Below are positions 25,698 to 34,463 of a stretch of 64,000 nt of DNA, one piece after another. Numbering within the stretch: position 1 is the stretch's first letter; the number at the start of each line of letters is the position of its first letter. This DNA is from Streptomyces cacaoi (GTDB lineage: Bacteria; Actinomycetota; Actinomycetes; Streptomycetales; Streptomycetaceae). The translations under genes were made by a program, and so were the position numbers. The DNA lies in assembly GCF_006539165.1 (NCBI RefSeq), contig NZ_BJMM01000030.1, forward strand, positions 1-64,000, in the 5' to 3' direction. The notes beneath the pieces were generated by a model. The model had not been told where the DNA came from, ran no database searches, and worked only from the letters and a program-made list of their open reading frames with translations.

Positions 25698-27833
25698 ATG
25701 CCCCGGCTCGCCTTCGCCCAGAGCTTCTGGGACGGTTACGAGAGCCTGGAGAAGCCCATCCGGACCGGAGTGCGCAAGGCCATGGCGAAGTTCCAGTCCA
25801 TGAGCGTCGCCCAGTTGAATGCGGACAAAGGGCTGCATCTGGAATCCGTCAAAGACGCGCGTGACGTCCGGATGCGCACCATTCGCATCACCGATTTCTG
25901 GCGCGGCGTCGTCCTCGCTCCCGACGACGGCAGCGACGTGTTCCTCCTGGTCAACGTCCTGCCGCATGACGACGCCTATGACTGGGCGGCGAAACGCCTC
26001 TACAGCGCGAACCTCGCGACCCGCGCCCTCGAAGTGCGCAACGCCGTCGCCCTGGACGAGCTCACGCCTCTGTATGAGACCGCCGCGCGGTCTGCGCCCC
26101 GGTTGTTGTTCGCGGACGTCTCCGACGGCACGCTGCGCAAGCTCGGTATCGACGAGCAAGTACTCCGCGCCGCACGCTCCTTCGTGGACAAGGGCCAGCT
26201 GGAAGCGTTCTCCACCCTCCTGCCAGAAGATCAGCTGGAGGTGCTGCAATACCTGGCTGAGGGCTTCCCACCAGAAGAGGTCTACCGGGACGTCGTCGCC
26301 ATCCGCCGCCCGGCCGACGCACCGGCCGAGCCGGTCGAGGATCTCGCCACGGTGATCGCCAACACCCCCGCACGAGTTCACCTGGTCACGGGACCACAGG
26401 AACTGGAGGAAATGCTGGAGAAGCCGTTCGCGGCCTGGCGGATCTTCCTCCACCCCTCCCAACGGCGCATCGCCTACCGCCTCTCGTACACAGGTCCAGT
26501 CCAGGTCACCGGAGGCCCCGGAACAGGCAAGACCGTGGCCGCACTGCACCGGGTCAAGCATCTGCTCGACCGGTCGCAGGGCGGCAGAATCCTGCTCACC
26601 ACGTATACGAACGCGCTGGCTGCCAGCCTGCGCGACATGCTCGGACTGCTCCTGGACGACGACGAGAGGCTGCTCGCGCGGGTCGATGTGACCACAGTCG
26701 ACGCCTACGCGAACAGCGTCGTGCGTGCGAAGTCGACGACAACTCCCCAGCCGATCGGCGACCGCGAACAACGGCAGTTGTGGGAAAAGGTCGTCAAACA
26801 ACTCGATCTACCGTTTACCGCCCAGTTCCTCGCCCAGGAATACCGGCACATCGTCCTCGGCCAGAACATCCGCGATCTCGACACCTACCGCGGTGCGAGT
26901 CGCCGGGGCCGTGGTACGGGCCTGGGCCCCTCCCGGCGCCAAGTGGTGTGGAGCGCCGTGGAGCGTTTCGAACAACTTCTCCGTGAACGGCGCGAAACCA
27001 CATACCTGCGCATCTGTGCAGAGGCGGCGGACCACCTCGACAAGGAGCCGGCTCCTTACTCCCATGTCGTCGTCGACGAAGCTCAGGACCTGCACCCCGC
27101 ACAGTGGCGTGTCCTGCGCGCCGCCGTCCCGGCCGGCCCCGACGACTTGTTCATCACCGGTGATCCGCACCAGCGGATCTACGACTCCCGGGTGTCGCTC
27201 GGTTCCCTGGGCATCGCCACTGCCGGGCGAAGCTTCCGGCTGCGCGTCAACTACCGCTCCACCGAGGAGATCCTCGCCTGGTCGGCGCGGCTTCTCGCCC
27301 CTGTCTCCGTCGGTTCTCTGGAAGGAGAGGGAACCGACTCACTGGCCGGCTACCTCTCACTGCTCCGCGGACGCCGTCCCCAGGCGTGCAGCTACACCAC
27401 ACAGCAGGAGGAAATCGAGGCGCTGGTGGAGCGGGTGAAAACCCTCCTCATCCAGGGTCTCGCCCCGCACGAGATCGGCGTATGCGCACGTTTCAACCTC
27501 GCGTTGGACGCGGCCGAGAAGAAGCTGAAAGCCGCCGACGTCCCGGTGCTGCGTGTCAAAGGGCAGACCCCACAGCGGGCCGAGGGGGTACGGCTGGCGA
27601 CGATGCATGCGATGAAGGGGCTGGAGTTCCGCGCGGTGTCCGTCCTCGGGGTCAACGAGGGAGCCGTTCCCTTCGCCCGTGAAGTCACCCCGCGTGAGGC
27701 GGACCCCCTGCAACACGACGCCGACCTGATCCGGGAGCGCTGTCTTCTCTTCGTCGCCTGCACTCGCGCGCGTGAAGCACTGAGCGTGACGTGGAGCGGA
27801 GCCCCGAGCCCGTTCATACCGAACGCCGCTTGA
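25698..27833 (+). CDS. RelE-like domain fused to UvrD/Rep-type helicase
   Basis: A 711-residue fusion. The first ~120 residues resemble a ParE/RelE-type fold ('ARDVRMRTIRITDFWRGVVL', 'DDAYDWAAKR'). An SF1 helicase follows: Walker A GGPGTGKT (Lys278), DEAQ box (460-463), 'GDPHQRIYD', 'NYRSTEEI' and motif VI 'LLFVACTRARE'. ATG 25698 gives the best spacing (7 bp) from GGAAG; ATG 25692 is in frame but too close. It lies 40 bp after mcrC and appears to be its third operon member. Helicases of this type could unwind or reload DNA ends made by McrC. Whether the RelE-like part cuts RNA is unknown; its catalytic residues cannot be assigned. Confidence 0.85.
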   Translation: MPRLAFAQSFWDGYESLEKPIRTGVRKAMAKFQSMSVAQLNADKGLHLESVKDARDVRMRTIRITDFWRGVVLAPDDGSDVFLLVNVLPHDDAYDWAAKRLYSANLATRALEVRNAVALDELTPLYETAARSAPRLLFADVSDGTLRKLGIDEQVLRAARSFVDKGQLEAFSTLLPEDQLEVLQYLAEGFPPEEVYRDVVAIRRPADAPAEPVEDLATVIANTPARVHLVTGPQELEEMLEKPFAAWRIFLHPSQRRIAYRLSYTGPVQVTGGPGTGKTVAALHRVKHLLDRSQGGRILLTTYTNALAASLRDMLGLLLDDDERLLARVDVTTVDAYANSVVRAKSTTTPQPIGDREQRQLWEKVVKQLDLPFTAQFLAQEYRHIVLGQNIRDLDTYRGASRRGRGTGLGPSRRQVVWSAVERFEQLLRERRETTYLRICAEAADHLDKEPAPYSHVVVDEAQDLHPAQWRVLRAAVPAGPDDLFITGDPHQRIYDSRVSLGSLGIATAGRSFRLRVNYRSTEEILAWSARLLAPVSVGSLEGEGTDSLAGYLSLLRGRRPQACSYTTQQEEIEALVERVKTLLIQGLAPHEIGVCARFNLALDAAEKKLKAADVPVLRVKGQTPQRAEGVRLATMHAMKGLEFRAVSVLGVNEGAVPFAREVTPREADPLQHDADLIRERCLLFVACTRAREALSVTWSGAPSPFIPNAA

Positions 27834-27877
27834 AGCGCAACACTCCGCAAAAGGTCGCGCGGTTCCCACCACGGGCC

Positions 27878-29533
27878 TCACTCCTCGGGCGTCAGAGTTC
27901 CCGTGGCAAGGCCCTCTCGGGCAACGTCAGCGAGCTGCCGGCTCAGCTCGTCGATCTCGCGCAGATCTTCCTCGAAGGCAAGCAGGGCCCGGAAGGCCGA
28001 GCCGTACCGACGCTGCTCGTCGATGCTCATGCGCGGAATGCGCGAGCCTTTGATGTCGAGACGGTAGGAGCCGCTCGCGCTGGTGGACCTGCGTGCGTTG
28101 GCGCCGCTGAGGAGAAACCCGCGCAGGAAGTCCGTGTCGAGCTGCTCGCTGGCCGAGACCGGTTCCGCTCCGTCGTAGGCGACGAGCCCGGCACGGGCAA
28201 GATCCGCGACGCTGGTGGTAGCGCTGTCCAGCGAGCCCGGACCCCTACCCGGTGCCAGCTCGGGCAGCAGAGCGGCGAGGCGACGGATTCGGGCCTCCAG
28301 CTTCTTCCGGAGCGCAGCGTACTCGCGTGGATGATCCCGGTGGTGGTACCGAAGATGACTGCCAGGGGTCAGATCCACGGTCTCGTCCAAGAGCTCGATC
28401 GGCGGCACGACGGCCACTTGATCATCACGCGGTTCCAGGCTGCCATCAGGACTGTTACCGGTCAGATCAACCATCCGCACGGCAAAATCAACAAGCGCGC
28501 CTCCTGTGCTCTCCGGACGTTGCAGACACCAGAGATGAACAGGCAAGGCGTGCGAGGGCACCGTCCCCGGAGGCAGGGCGACCACTTGCCGCACGATGCC
28601 CCGGCGCACGAGTTCGGCTCGGATCCGGCGGCCCGCCTTCCGGTAGGCGACCGAGGCAGGCATGACCATGAGGACATGACCGCGCGGCTTCGTGTGGGCA
28701 TACACATGCTGGAGCCAGGCCAGCTCCCCTTCGGCCTTCGACGGCGTACCGAGTTCCCACCGGGAGTCGAGCAGGAGTTCCTCTCTCCCCCACTCGGTGA
28801 CACCGGCTGGTGGGTCGCAGACCACCAGATCCGCTTTGAGGTCCGGCCATTGGTCTGCCCGCAAGGAATCCCCGGTCGCGATGCGCACGTCCGTCCGGCC
28901 CAGGAGATCGGCGCGCAGCTGTGTGAAACGGGCACTGTCAGCGTCCAGCTCCTGTCCACGGCAGCGCACATCAGCTTGGGACGCTACGGACAAGAGGAGC
29001 GTCCCGACTCCGCAGGCGGGATCGAAGACCGTGGCGCCGTCCGTCAGCGCGGGCGCGAAGTGGCACACAGCGCGCACCACACGCGCGGGGGTCACCTGCT
29101 CGGAGCCCGCGCGCCGCGCGGAGTCCATGAACCGTTCCGTCAGTCCTTTCACCAGCTCGACCGGCGCTTCGGCCCTGGTAAGCGCCTCCACCCGGGAGGC
29201 CACCTCGTCTGGTAGCCGTCCCTCACGCTCACCAGCCAGCATGCCGGCCACATCGGCGAGACCGGCCACCGTGTGCTCTCCGTAGGCGGCACGCAGGGCC
29301 TGCCACAGCTCGACTTCAGGTGAAACTTCCTGGCCTTTGCGCTGCTTGTCCAGCCACTGCTGGACCTCGGCGAGCGCGTAGAGCGGACTGTTGGCAGCGC
29401 CCCCGGCCGGCGCAGGGAAGTCGTCGTAGCGCCGACGCCAGTTGGAGACAGCGGCCCGAGTAACTCCGGCCAACCGAGCGATCTCGGAGCCGGTGACCAG
29501 AGAACCGCCTGCTGAAGCAGCGTTGTCCGTCAT
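27878..29533 (-). CDS. HTH-containing N6-methylase-like protein, atypical motif IV
   Basis: A 551-residue HsdM-like protein. Residues about 15-45 form an HTH ('IARLAGVTRAAVSNWRRRY'). The methylase fold shows motif I 'FDPACGVGTLLLSV', but motif IV reads CDPPAG rather than NPPF/NPPY, so catalysis is doubtful. The C-terminal part resembles a type I specificity segment ('LDIKGSRIPRMSIDEQRRYG', then a coiled-coil tail). ATG 29533 is the last start before the fold. It is divergent from the TIGR04141 gene, with a 21-bp palindrome between them that its HTH may bind. It could be a DNA-binding regulator or sensor derived from a methylase. Confidence 0.8.
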   Translation of the reverse strand: MTDNAASAGGSLVTGSEIARLAGVTRAAVSNWRRRYDDFPAPAGGAANSPLYALAEVQQWLDKQRKGQEVSPEVELWQALRAAYGEHTVAGLADVAGMLAGEREGRLPDEVASRVEALTRAEAPVELVKGLTERFMDSARRAGSEQVTPARVVRAVCHFAPALTDGATVFDPACGVGTLLLSVASQADVRCRGQELDADSARFTQLRADLLGRTDVRIATGDSLRADQWPDLKADLVVCDPPAGVTEWGREELLLDSRWELGTPSKAEGELAWLQHVYAHTKPRGHVLMVMPASVAYRKAGRRIRAELVRRGIVRQVVALPPGTVPSHALPVHLWCLQRPESTGGALVDFAVRMVDLTGNSPDGSLEPRDDQVAVVPPIELLDETVDLTPGSHLRYHHRDHPREYAALRKKLEARIRRLAALLPELAPGRGPGSLDSATTSVADLARAGLVAYDGAEPVSASEQLDTDFLRGFLLSGANARRSTSASGSYRLDIKGSRIPRMSIDEQRRYGSAFRALLAFEEDLREIDELSRQLADVAREGLATGTLTPEE

Positions 29534-29575
29534 GTTGAGCAGCGTACACGCGGCCAGACTCCCAAACCAGAACCC

Positions 29576-29596
29576 GTGTACGTTGACAACGTACAC
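29576..29596. promoter_or_regulatory. perfect 21-bp palindrome between divergent defence genes
   Basis: GTGTACGTTG (29576-29585) and CAACGTACAC (29587-29596) are exact reverse complements around a single A. It lies 42 bp from the methylase start and 186 bp before the TIGR04141 start. The centre contains TTGACA. Half-site-like GTACAC (near 29543-29551) and GTGTAC (near 29618-29623) flank it. This is the strongest operator in the island and could silence both directions. Confidence 0.8.
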
Positions 29597-29782
29597 AGAC
29601 GCCTGCCACTCTATTTTGTGTACCCCGATTCTCATCCGGTGCACTGCCCCACCCCCTGCCGCCGTCACCGCGCCGGCCCCCTCGTTTCGCGCCCGCGTCG
29701 CACGCCGCGGAGAGCTCGGGGATCTGATCACTACCTGCTCGACTCGCCCAGCAACCGACCGCCACCACGACGGAGGTTTCCC

Positions 29783-31453
29783 TTGGCCGCGAAGACCGCG
29801 GTACGCACCGTGTACCGGCTTTCCAGCGTCGCCCCCACCCCGGAGGCCATGCTGGACGCCCTCGACGCCGAACTCCTCGACAGCCACGGCGCCCAGGTAC
29901 ACACCCCCACGCGGCTCGAAGTCCCGGCCGTCTACCTCACCTGCGGGATGGAGCACACCGAGGCCCCCTGGTGCGAACCCATGTCGCGCACCACCGGCAT
30001 CGCTGTCACCGAGGGCGTCCGCCGTACCGCGGCGGTGCTCCTCCTCGCCGTCGACGGCACCGTGTACGCCATCGGCTGCGACCAGGGCTACCGCCTGATC
30101 CCGGACCGCCTCAAGGACAAGCGCTTCGGTCTCTCCTTCGCGATCCGGCAGATGGACCCGAACTTGATCCGCGGAGCCGTCTCAAAGTCACTCGGGCAGG
30201 CACGCACCGACATCTCACTTGTTCCCGGGGGCGCTCCCGCCCCGTTGCTGGGCATCCGGGACCACTCGCGCATCGTGCGCAGCCTGGGCGGATACCTCGA
30301 CAACCTGCCGCTCACCCGCTCGCGGTACGCGCGCGGAAAGGCCGTCAGCGCCCAGGGCGGGTCCGGACTCAGGGTCGCCCTCGGGATCGAGCCCGAGGAC
30401 CTGCTCGCCGACCTGCGGACCATCGCGCAGATCTGCCGCGACGACACCCCGCACGAGGAGCTGGAGTTCGTCGACCACGTCGTGCCGGTCAGTGACTTCG
30501 CCACTCTCGGCATCCTCGACCGGGCCCTCGATGACCGTCTGGGACAGCCCGCCGATGGACAGATCTCGATCTCGGTACCCGGCGAGCACCAGGCGGCGCA
30601 TGCCGAGGCCACCACGTACTTCACTCAGATCAACAGCCGCGAAGCGTACGAGTCAGAAGACTTCTGCCTCGACTACGTCCTCAGCCGGGCTCGGGTCGCG
30701 CCTTCGGGCCAGCGTCTGAAGGTGCTGCGCGAGGGGACCGTCACCCTGGCCGGGGACCGCTGGAAGCGTGCCACGGACACGCTCGCCGTCACCCGCGCCG
30801 TGAACTGGTTGGAGACCGGGATCCCCATCGGCTCCCGTCGGTTCTTCCTGATGGAGGGAGAGTGGTACGAAGCCGGGTCCGCGTACGTCGAGGAGTGCGC
30901 AGCCACGGTGGCAGCGCTGTTCTCCCCTTCGCCCTCCGTCGTCCTCCCTCCCTGGCACGCGAGCGAGTCGGAGAACAGCTACAACAAGAAGGTGGCCGAC
31001 GACCGGCCCGGGTGGTGGTGCCTCGACACCAAGAACGTCACCAACCCTCTCCAGCGCAGGGATCAGGTCGAGATCTGCGATCTGCTGCTGCCCGACGGCA
31101 CCTTGGTTCTCGTCAAGCGAGCCAGCGGCTCGGGGCCGCTGAGTCACTTGTTCAGTCAGGCCAGGGTGGCCGTGGAGCTCCTCCAGGAATCGGCGGAGGT
31201 GCGCGCCCAGTTCGTTGAGAAGGTGGCCTGGCTCAGCGGGGGCAAGCGCATCCTCCCCGAGGACTTCGCCCCGAAGCGGATCGTCCTCGCCATGCTTCTC
31301 AAGAACCGTGAGACTCTCGGCCCGGAGTCCATCTTCTGCTTCTCCCAGATCACCATCGCCCAGACCGCGAAGGCTCTGGCAGCCCGTGGAGTGGCCGTCG
31401 AGGTCATCGGCATCCCGGAGTCCCACGGGGAGGGGCCCTCCCCGGCCCCATGA
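29783..31453 (+). CDS. TIGR04141/DUF6119-family defence-associated protein
   Basis: A 556-residue cytoplasmic protein of the sporadically distributed TIGR04141 (DUF6119) family. Supporting segments are 'LLLAVDGTVYAIGCDQGYRLI' near the N-terminus, 'GLSFAIRQMDPN', 'WYEAGSAYVE', 'YNKKVADDRPGWWCLDTKNV' and 'IEICDLL...LVLVKRAS.SGPLSHLFSQ'. Members recur near restriction-modification genes; the biochemical role is not established. The TTG start at 29783 is supported by GGAGG 7 bp upstream. It is divergent from the HTH-methylase and probably forms a unit with it. Confidence 0.8.
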   Translation: MAAKTAVRTVYRLSSVAPTPEAMLDALDAELLDSHGAQVHTPTRLEVPAVYLTCGMEHTEAPWCEPMSRTTGIAVTEGVRRTAAVLLLAVDGTVYAIGCDQGYRLIPDRLKDKRFGLSFAIRQMDPNLIRGAVSKSLGQARTDISLVPGGAPAPLLGIRDHSRIVRSLGGYLDNLPLTRSRYARGKAVSAQGGSGLRVALGIEPEDLLADLRTIAQICRDDTPHEELEFVDHVVPVSDFATLGILDRALDDRLGQPADGQISISVPGEHQAAHAEATTYFTQINSREAYESEDFCLDYVLSRARVAPSGQRLKVLREGTVTLAGDRWKRATDTLAVTRAVNWLETGIPIGSRRFFLMEGEWYEAGSAYVEECAATVAALFSPSPSVVLPPWHASESENSYNKKVADDRPGWWCLDTKNVTNPLQRRDQVEICDLLLPDGTLVLVKRASGSGPLSHLFSQARVAVELLQESAEVRAQFVEKVAWLSGGKRILPEDFAPKRIVLAMLLKNRETLGPESIFCFSQITIAQTAKALAARGVAVEVIGIPESHGEGPSPAP

Positions 31454-31597
31454 GCACCGCCACATGCCGGCACACGACTACTTCTCCCGCGAGACGGAAA
31501 CGGTCACGGTACCCGTCGGCCTTCCCGCCGAATACACCCACGGGTCCGCTGTACAGCGCCCGCCCCACAACGCCCTGAGTCCGCCTAGATTCGGAGT

Positions 31598-34270
31598 ATG
31601 ACCAGGCAGGAACTCGCCGAGCAGGACCGGACGTTCAAGCAGGACCGGAAGTTCGAGCAGCGCTACGCGCGGTACGTGACCGACCGGCACAGTCGGCTCA
31701 CCATCTACGGCGTCGATCTCGGCGTCTCCCGGGAATGGCCGCTCCGGGACGCCTACCTCACCCTGGAGGCCGTCCCGGCCGGGGAGTTCGCCCCGCCGGG
31801 ACCGTCCGCCGCCGGTCCCGACGAACCCGCCGCGTGGACCCCCGCACCGGCCCGCCGGGTCGACACGCTGCTCACGGCGGACCGCCGGGTGCTGCTGCGC
31901 GGTGCCGCGGGCTCCGGCAAGACAACGCTCGGCCAGTGGCTGGCTGTCTCCGCCGCGCAGCCGGAGCCCGGCGAGGGGGCACCGGCCGAGCCGGCCGGAC
32001 TCGTACCGTTCGTGCTTCCGCTACGGAGCCTGACCCGGGCCGCCACGCCGCTGCCCCTGCCGCAGGACTTCCTGCCCGCGGCAGGCTGCCCCCTCGCCGC
32101 GGGGCAACCCGACGGCTGGGCGGACCGCGTGCTCGCGGCAGGGCGCGGCCTGCTGCTCGTGGACGGGGTGGACGAGGTGCCCGAGGCCGAGCGCGACCGC
32201 ACCCGGCAGTGGCTGCGCGACCTGGTCACCGCCTACCCCGACAACCGGTTCGTGGTGACCTCGCGCCCCTCCGCCGTGGGCGACGGCTGGCTGCGCGCCG
32301 AGGGCTTCGCCGAACTGTCGCTCGCGCCGATGTCGCCCCGGGACGTGGCGCGCTTCATCTCCCGCTGGCACGCCGCCGCACAGGCCGAGCCAGGGCTGGA
32401 AGAAGCTTTGCTGGACGCCGTACCCGCCAGTCAGGACCTGGCCAGGCTGGCCACCAACCCCCTGATGAGCGGGCTGATCTGCGCCCTGCACCGGGAGCGC
32501 AGAGGCCATCTGCCGCGCGGGCGCAAGGCGCTGTACGACGCGGCGCTCAGCATGCTCCTGGAGCGCCGGGACCGCGAGCGGGACGTCGCCGCGCGCGGCA
32601 GCATCGACCTCGACGAGGAGTCCGTCCGCGAGCTGTTGCAGAAGCTCGCCTACTGGCTCATCCGCAACGGCCGCGCCGAGATGGACCACGCCGAAGCGCA
32701 CGATGTCCTCGGCCGCGCCCTGAAGCTGATGCCGCGCGTCGCCGAACATGGCCCGGTGGAGAGCCTGTTGCGCTTCCTGCTGGAACGCTCGGGCCTGCTG
32801 CGCGAGCCCGTCCCCGGCACGGTCGACTTCCTGCACCGCACCTTCCAGGACTACCTCGGCGCCGCCGAAGCCGTGGAGGAACGCGACTTCGACCTCCTGA
32901 TCGACAACGCCCACCTGGACCAGTGGGAGGACGTGCTGCGCATGGCCGTCGCCCACGCCCGCGCCCGCGAACGCGCAACCCTGCTGCGCGGCCTGCTCGC
33001 CCGCGGCGACGCCGACCCCCGCCGCCGCGCCCGCTTCCACCTCCTGGCCATGGCCTGCCTGGAACACGCCACCCAGCTCGACCCGGAGGTCCGCACGGAG
33101 GTCGAACAGCGCGCGGCCTCCCTGATTCCGCCGCGCAGCGTCGACGAGGCCGAAGTACTGGCCGACCTCGGCCCTGTGGTGCTGCCCCTGCTGCCCGGCC
33201 CGGAGGGGCTCCACGATGACGAGGCGCACGCGGTGGCGCTGACGGCGGCACGCATCGGCGGGGATGCGGCCCTGCCCCTGCTGACCCGGTACTGCGCGGA
33301 ACTCGGGCCGCGCACCGCCCTCCCGCTGTCCGGCAACTGGCACCGGTTCGACACGGTGGAGTACGGGGAGCGGATCATTCGGCCGATCATGGACAGTGAC
33401 ATCAATGCCTTCGTCACCGTGTCGGACCGCGAGCAGCTGGACTTCGTCCGACAGGCAGGCGGTTACCACTCGTTGATGCTGGACGGGGATTTCACCGAGC
33501 GGGAACTGACCGAGGTGCAGTTCACCGACACCTTGACGCACCTGTCGCTGTGGAACAACAACCGCATCGACGACCTCGGCTTCCTGCGCCGGTTCCGACG
33601 GCTGGACCGGCTGCAACTCGTCGGCTGTCCCGGCGTCCGGGACGTCGCACCACTGGCCGGGACGTCCGTGACACGGCTGGTGATGCCGGCTCACACGGCG
33701 ATCTCTGTCCGCGAGCTGAACGCGCTGACCGCCCTGCGGGTCCTGCTCCTCCAGGGAGAACACGGCAGCTGCGACGTGTCGGCCCTGCCGAGCGGGCTCA
33801 ACAACCTCGGTCTGCCCGGCTCCGCACATCATCTGGAGGCCGTCGGCCGTCTCACCGAACTGGACTCCCTGTCCCTGCACTTCCTGGCCGAGCCGCCGAC
33901 TCCCGCCGCCTGGCGGGCCGTCGCCGGACTCGACAAGCTGCGCTATCTGTGCGTCGACCAGGCCCAGTTGCGTGCGCTGAGCACCACGGGCGTGGCGCTT
34001 CCGCAGGTGACGTCGCTCCAGATCTTCCCCGACGGGATCCACGGCCAGGGTGACGGACTGCCTGCCGCCGAGGTGGCGCGAGCCTTCCCCGGCATCAACT
34101 TCCTCAACGCCGCTCGCCCGGGCCCCGGCACCGACCTCACCCCGCTCGCCGGGCCGCCGGCCCTCCGCAGGGTGGACCTGTACCAGCCCGTCCAGTCCGC
34201 CGAGGACATGCACGCCGACGCGCTGGGCCCACAGGTCGAGGTGTCGATCACGCCGCGTCCCCGGGAGTGA
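31598..34270 (+). CDS. NACHT-LRR STAND NTPase (bacterial NLR-type defence protein)
   Basis: An 890-residue STAND ATPase. Walker A is GAAGSGKTTLG (Lys108), and Walker B is LLLVDGVDEVP (Asp189, Asp192, Glu193), the NACHT-type 'DG.DE' pattern; 'RFVVTSRPS' is sensor 1. Helical winged domains follow ('TVDFLHRTFQDYL'). From about 640 leucine-rich repeats appear ('LTHLSLWNNNRIDDLGFL', 'LDRLQLVGCPGVRDVAPL'). No obvious effector domain precedes the NACHT; the short N-terminus is charged. Bacterial NACHT proteins can sense phage components and trigger growth arrest. It lies at the right end of the island; 144 bp separate it from the TIGR04141 gene. It is followed by a strong terminator. Confidence 0.88.
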   Translation: MTRQELAEQDRTFKQDRKFEQRYARYVTDRHSRLTIYGVDLGVSREWPLRDAYLTLEAVPAGEFAPPGPSAAGPDEPAAWTPAPARRVDTLLTADRRVLLRGAAGSGKTTLGQWLAVSAAQPEPGEGAPAEPAGLVPFVLPLRSLTRAATPLPLPQDFLPAAGCPLAAGQPDGWADRVLAAGRGLLLVDGVDEVPEAERDRTRQWLRDLVTAYPDNRFVVTSRPSAVGDGWLRAEGFAELSLAPMSPRDVARFISRWHAAAQAEPGLEEALLDAVPASQDLARLATNPLMSGLICALHRERRGHLPRGRKALYDAALSMLLERRDRERDVAARGSIDLDEESVRELLQKLAYWLIRNGRAEMDHAEAHDVLGRALKLMPRVAEHGPVESLLRFLLERSGLLREPVPGTVDFLHRTFQDYLGAAEAVEERDFDLLIDNAHLDQWEDVLRMAVAHARARERATLLRGLLARGDADPRRRARFHLLAMACLEHATQLDPEVRTEVEQRAASLIPPRSVDEAEVLADLGPVVLPLLPGPEGLHDDEAHAVALTAARIGGDAALPLLTRYCAELGPRTALPLSGNWHRFDTVEYGERIIRPIMDSDINAFVTVSDREQLDFVRQAGGYHSLMLDGDFTERELTEVQFTDTLTHLSLWNNNRIDDLGFLRRFRRLDRLQLVGCPGVRDVAPLAGTSVTRLVMPAHTAISVRELNALTALRVLLLQGEHGSCDVSALPSGLNNLGLPGSAHHLEAVGRLTELDSLSLHFLAEPPTPAAWRAVAGLDKLRYLCVDQAQLRALSTTGVALPQVTSLQIFPDGIHGQGDGLPAAEVARAFPGINFLNAARPGPGTDLTPLAGPPALRRVDLYQPVQSAEDMHADALGPQVEVSITPRPRE

Positions 34271-34312
34271 GGCGGGCGGGGCACCTCGACCGGCGGGCGG
34301 GGTACCTCGACC
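34271..34312. repeat. two tandem 21-bp repeats at island edge
   Basis: Two adjacent 21-bp units beginning GGCGGGCGGGG (34271-34291, 34292-34312) differ at one base (c/t). They lie directly after the NACHT stop and just before the hairpin at 34314. Confidence 0.7.
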
Positions 34313-34313
34313 G

Positions 34314-34358
34314 GCCCGTGCCGGGCCACCGGCGGCGCGGTGGCGGCCCGGCACGGGC
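34314..34358 (+). terminator. strong nested hairpin terminator after NACHT gene
   Basis: GCCCGTGCCGGGCC (34314-34327) pairs perfectly with 34345-34358 over 14 bp. The 17-base loop contains CACCG/CGGTG-type complementarity that can fold further. It marks the end of the defence island. An AT-rich stretch near 34372-34404 (TTGCATAATTGCG) follows and probably holds the promoter for the SEDS operon. Confidence 0.75.
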
Positions 34359-34463
34359 GGCACCTCCCATGCTTGCATAATTGCGTATCTGTTTAAGTGT
34401 ATGGTCCGGGTTCGGGTGCCCGGCAGGGCTCCCTACGTTGCCGTTGTTGTGCAAGGAGCCCGC

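Noticed and set aside
7151..34270. integrative element or prophage carrying the island
   Set aside because: No integrase, excisionase, tRNA gene, phage structural gene or matching att-like direct repeats were seen.
32021..34378. 785-codon open frame opposite the NACHT gene
   Set aside because: Shadow frame; no motifs and no ribosome-binding site.
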